Of a DNA stretch of 64,000 bases, positions 63,024-64,000 are shown piece after piece. Position numbers and translations under genes: made by a program. The stretch lies in assembly GCF_902167635.1 (NCBI RefSeq), contig NZ_CABHMS010000005.1:310001-374000 (forward strand). Direction: 5' to 3'. Under the pieces are notes generated by a model, which was not told the origin of the DNA, did no database searches, and worked only from the letters and a program-made list of their open reading frames with translations. The number at the start of each line of letters is the position of its first letter. The stretch's first letter is position 1. The stretch comes from Chitinophaga vietnamensis (GTDB lineage Bacteria > Bacteroidota > Bacteroidia > Chitinophagales > Chitinophagaceae).

Positions 63024-63094
63024 TGCCCAATAGTATAATGGTAGTACGACAGATTTTGGTTCTGTTTGTCTAGGTTCGAATCCTGGTTGGGCAA
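63024..63094 (+). tRNA. tRNA-Gln (anticodon UUG), copy 2
   Basis: Identical in all 71 bases to the copy at 52848-52918: acceptor TGCCCAA/TTGGGCA, anticodon TTG, discriminator A. Confidence 0.97.
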
Positions 63095-63099
63095 CTGGC

Positions 63100-63137
63100 A
63101 GGACAAGCGCGATCCGTCGCGGCTTGTCCTTTTTTAT
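63100..63137 (+). terminator. terminator after tRNA-Gln copy 2
   Basis: AGGACAAGC pairs with GCTTGTCCT, with an inner GCGA/TCGC stem, followed by TTTTTATTTT. Unrelated to the terminator of copy 1. Confidence 0.85.
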
Positions 63138-63240
63138 TTTAAGCCCTCCGAAATATCTTCCGTCACATTTATCCGGTATTATATCACATCAATAAAATAT
63201 TACTATCAAATAAACTGAACTTATCGGAAAAACACCCGCT

Positions 63241-64000
63241 ATGAAAAAGTTTTTCCTGATCATGTTCCTGTCTGTTCTGTTGCTGGATGCATATGCGCAG
63301 ATGACCCGGCCCCTGGTGTCTTTCGGGCAGGCGGACAGTATTTATTCAACGATATTAAAAGAGAAAAGGCCTTTATGGGTCTACACGCCAACTGTTGACA
63401 CCAACTATTTTGTGAAAGTGGCGTATCCTGTACTGTATGTGCTGGATGGCGACGGGTATTTTGCATCGCTGCAAACCATGATACATCAGTTAAGCTGGAT
63501 CAATGGCAATACTGCTTTGCCACGGATGATCATCGTAGGTATTCCGAATACGAATGGCAACCGTCCCAGAGATCTCACGCCCTCTGTGGATACGATGGTG
63601 AAGGGTTCCGGCGGGGGAGAAAAATTTATTTCATTCCTGGAAAAAGAACTGATACCATATATCGATAAAAATTATTCCACAGCCCCTTACCGTGTATTCA
63701 TCGGACATTCATTGGGCGGCTTGCTGGTAACGAACACGCTGCTGCATCATCCGCATATCTTTAATGCCTACGTGGCCATCGACCCGAGTATATTCTGGCA
63801 TAACAGTGAATTGCTGTCGGAAATCGGGCAGTTATTGCAAAAAGATATGAATAACAAGAATTTTTTTCTTGCCATCGCCCATACCATGAATGCCAGTCTG
63901 GATACGGTACAGGTAAGAAAAGATAAAGCTATGGGCTCCATCCATACCAGTGCTATTTTACAATTGAAAGATCAATTAATTGCGCACCCGGACAATCATT
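63241..64000 (+). CDS. alpha/beta-hydrolase esterase (3' end beyond window)
   Basis: At least 253 codons with no stop before the window edge. The signal peptide ends near AYAQ (residue 20). The fold is that of the esterase D/IroE-type putative esterases: YPVLYVLDGDGYF, the MIIVGIPNTNGNRPRDLTP strand and the nucleophile S157 in GHSLGG, followed by AIDPSIFWH with a candidate acid. The catalytic His is expected beyond the window. Natural substrates could be siderophore or carbohydrate esters. The reading frame was translated by hand. Confidence 0.88.
   Translation, partial: MKKFFLIMFLSVLLLDAYAQMTRPLVSFGQADSIYSTILKEKRPLWVYTPTVDTNYFVKVAYPVLYVLDGDGYFASLQTMIHQLSWINGNTALPRMIIVGIPNTNGNRPRDLTPSVDTMVKGSGGGEKFISFLEKELIPYIDKNYSTAPYRVFIGHSLGGLLVTNTLLHHPHIFNAYVAIDPSIFWHNSELLSEIGQLLQKDMNNKNFFLAIAHTMNASLDTVQVRKDKAMGSIHTSAILQLKDQLIAHPDNH

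Overview
This window looks like a chromosome segment from a member of the Bacteroidota, most likely Chitinophagaceae (Chitinophaga-like). This is inferred from content, not from a database search. The evidence is a SusC/SusD pair with Bacteroidota-type signal sequences, DUF3467, DUF4254 and DUF4397 proteins, LytTR two-component genes, a large FtsX-type permease, a DUF4129-DUF4350-MoxR-DUF58 cluster, and recurrent promoters of the Bacteroidota form TTTG-N18..21-TAnnTTTG. No phage, insertion sequence, rRNA operon or CRISPR array was found.

Layout. 1-4.5 kb: a tightly packed DUF4129/DUF4350/MoxR/DUF58 operon. 4.5-7.6 kb: a leftward block with riboflavin synthase, a cobalamin adenosyltransferase, a LolD/MacB-type ATPase and gatC. 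7.8-11.7 kb: trpS, a deoxynucleoside kinase and a helix-hairpin-helix outer-membrane protein. 12.2-16.9 kb: a lone SusC/SusD nutrient-uptake pair. 17-19.8 kb: DUF3467, a malate/lactate-dehydrogenase-family oxidoreductase and aspartate kinase. 19.9-20.8 kb: a RES/Xre toxin-antitoxin module. 20.9-27.4 kb: an error-prone polymerase cassette (dinB plus a short DnaE-like alpha subunit), an SdpI-like protein, a small membrane protein, and a CI/LexA-like XRE-S24 repressor. Tandem copies of one operator, RCTAA-N5-TTAGY, lie in front of both dinB and the repressor.

28-45.3 kb is the translation/transcription core: rpsU, a Xer recombinase, hpf, four tRNA genes plus tRNA debris, tuf, tRNA-Trp, secE, nusG, a transglutaminase-like gene inserted behind a terminator, and then rplK-rplA-rplJ-rplL-rpoB-rpoC behind its own consensus promoter.

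45.3-64 kb is accessory: an unusual 630-residue cysteine-rich protein, envelope lipoproteins (DUF4397, OmpH-like, OmpA-like), an amino-acid permease, a DUF4254/glycosyltransferase-9 pair, two identical tRNA-Gln genes, a PhnA protein, a TPR/LuxR-type regulator, a DUF4870-like membrane protein, a DUF433/DUF5615 toxin-antitoxin pair, an FtsX-like permease, a LytTR regulator with its histidine kinase, and an esterase cut off by the window end.

The two most interesting signals are regulatory. The first is the shared RCTAA-N5-TTAGY operator, which suggests a self-contained SOS-like regulon run by a CI-type repressor. The second is a pair of arrays in which CTACA recurs at 11-bp spacing, one before the TPR/LuxR regulator gene and one before the neighbouring DUF4870-like gene. 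Other items worth a look are a probable pseudo-tRNA before tuf, an orphan terminator at the end of a gene-free stretch (candidate small RNA), a tRNA-operon promoter buried in a 13-bp inverted repeat, and several dispersed hairpin repeats.
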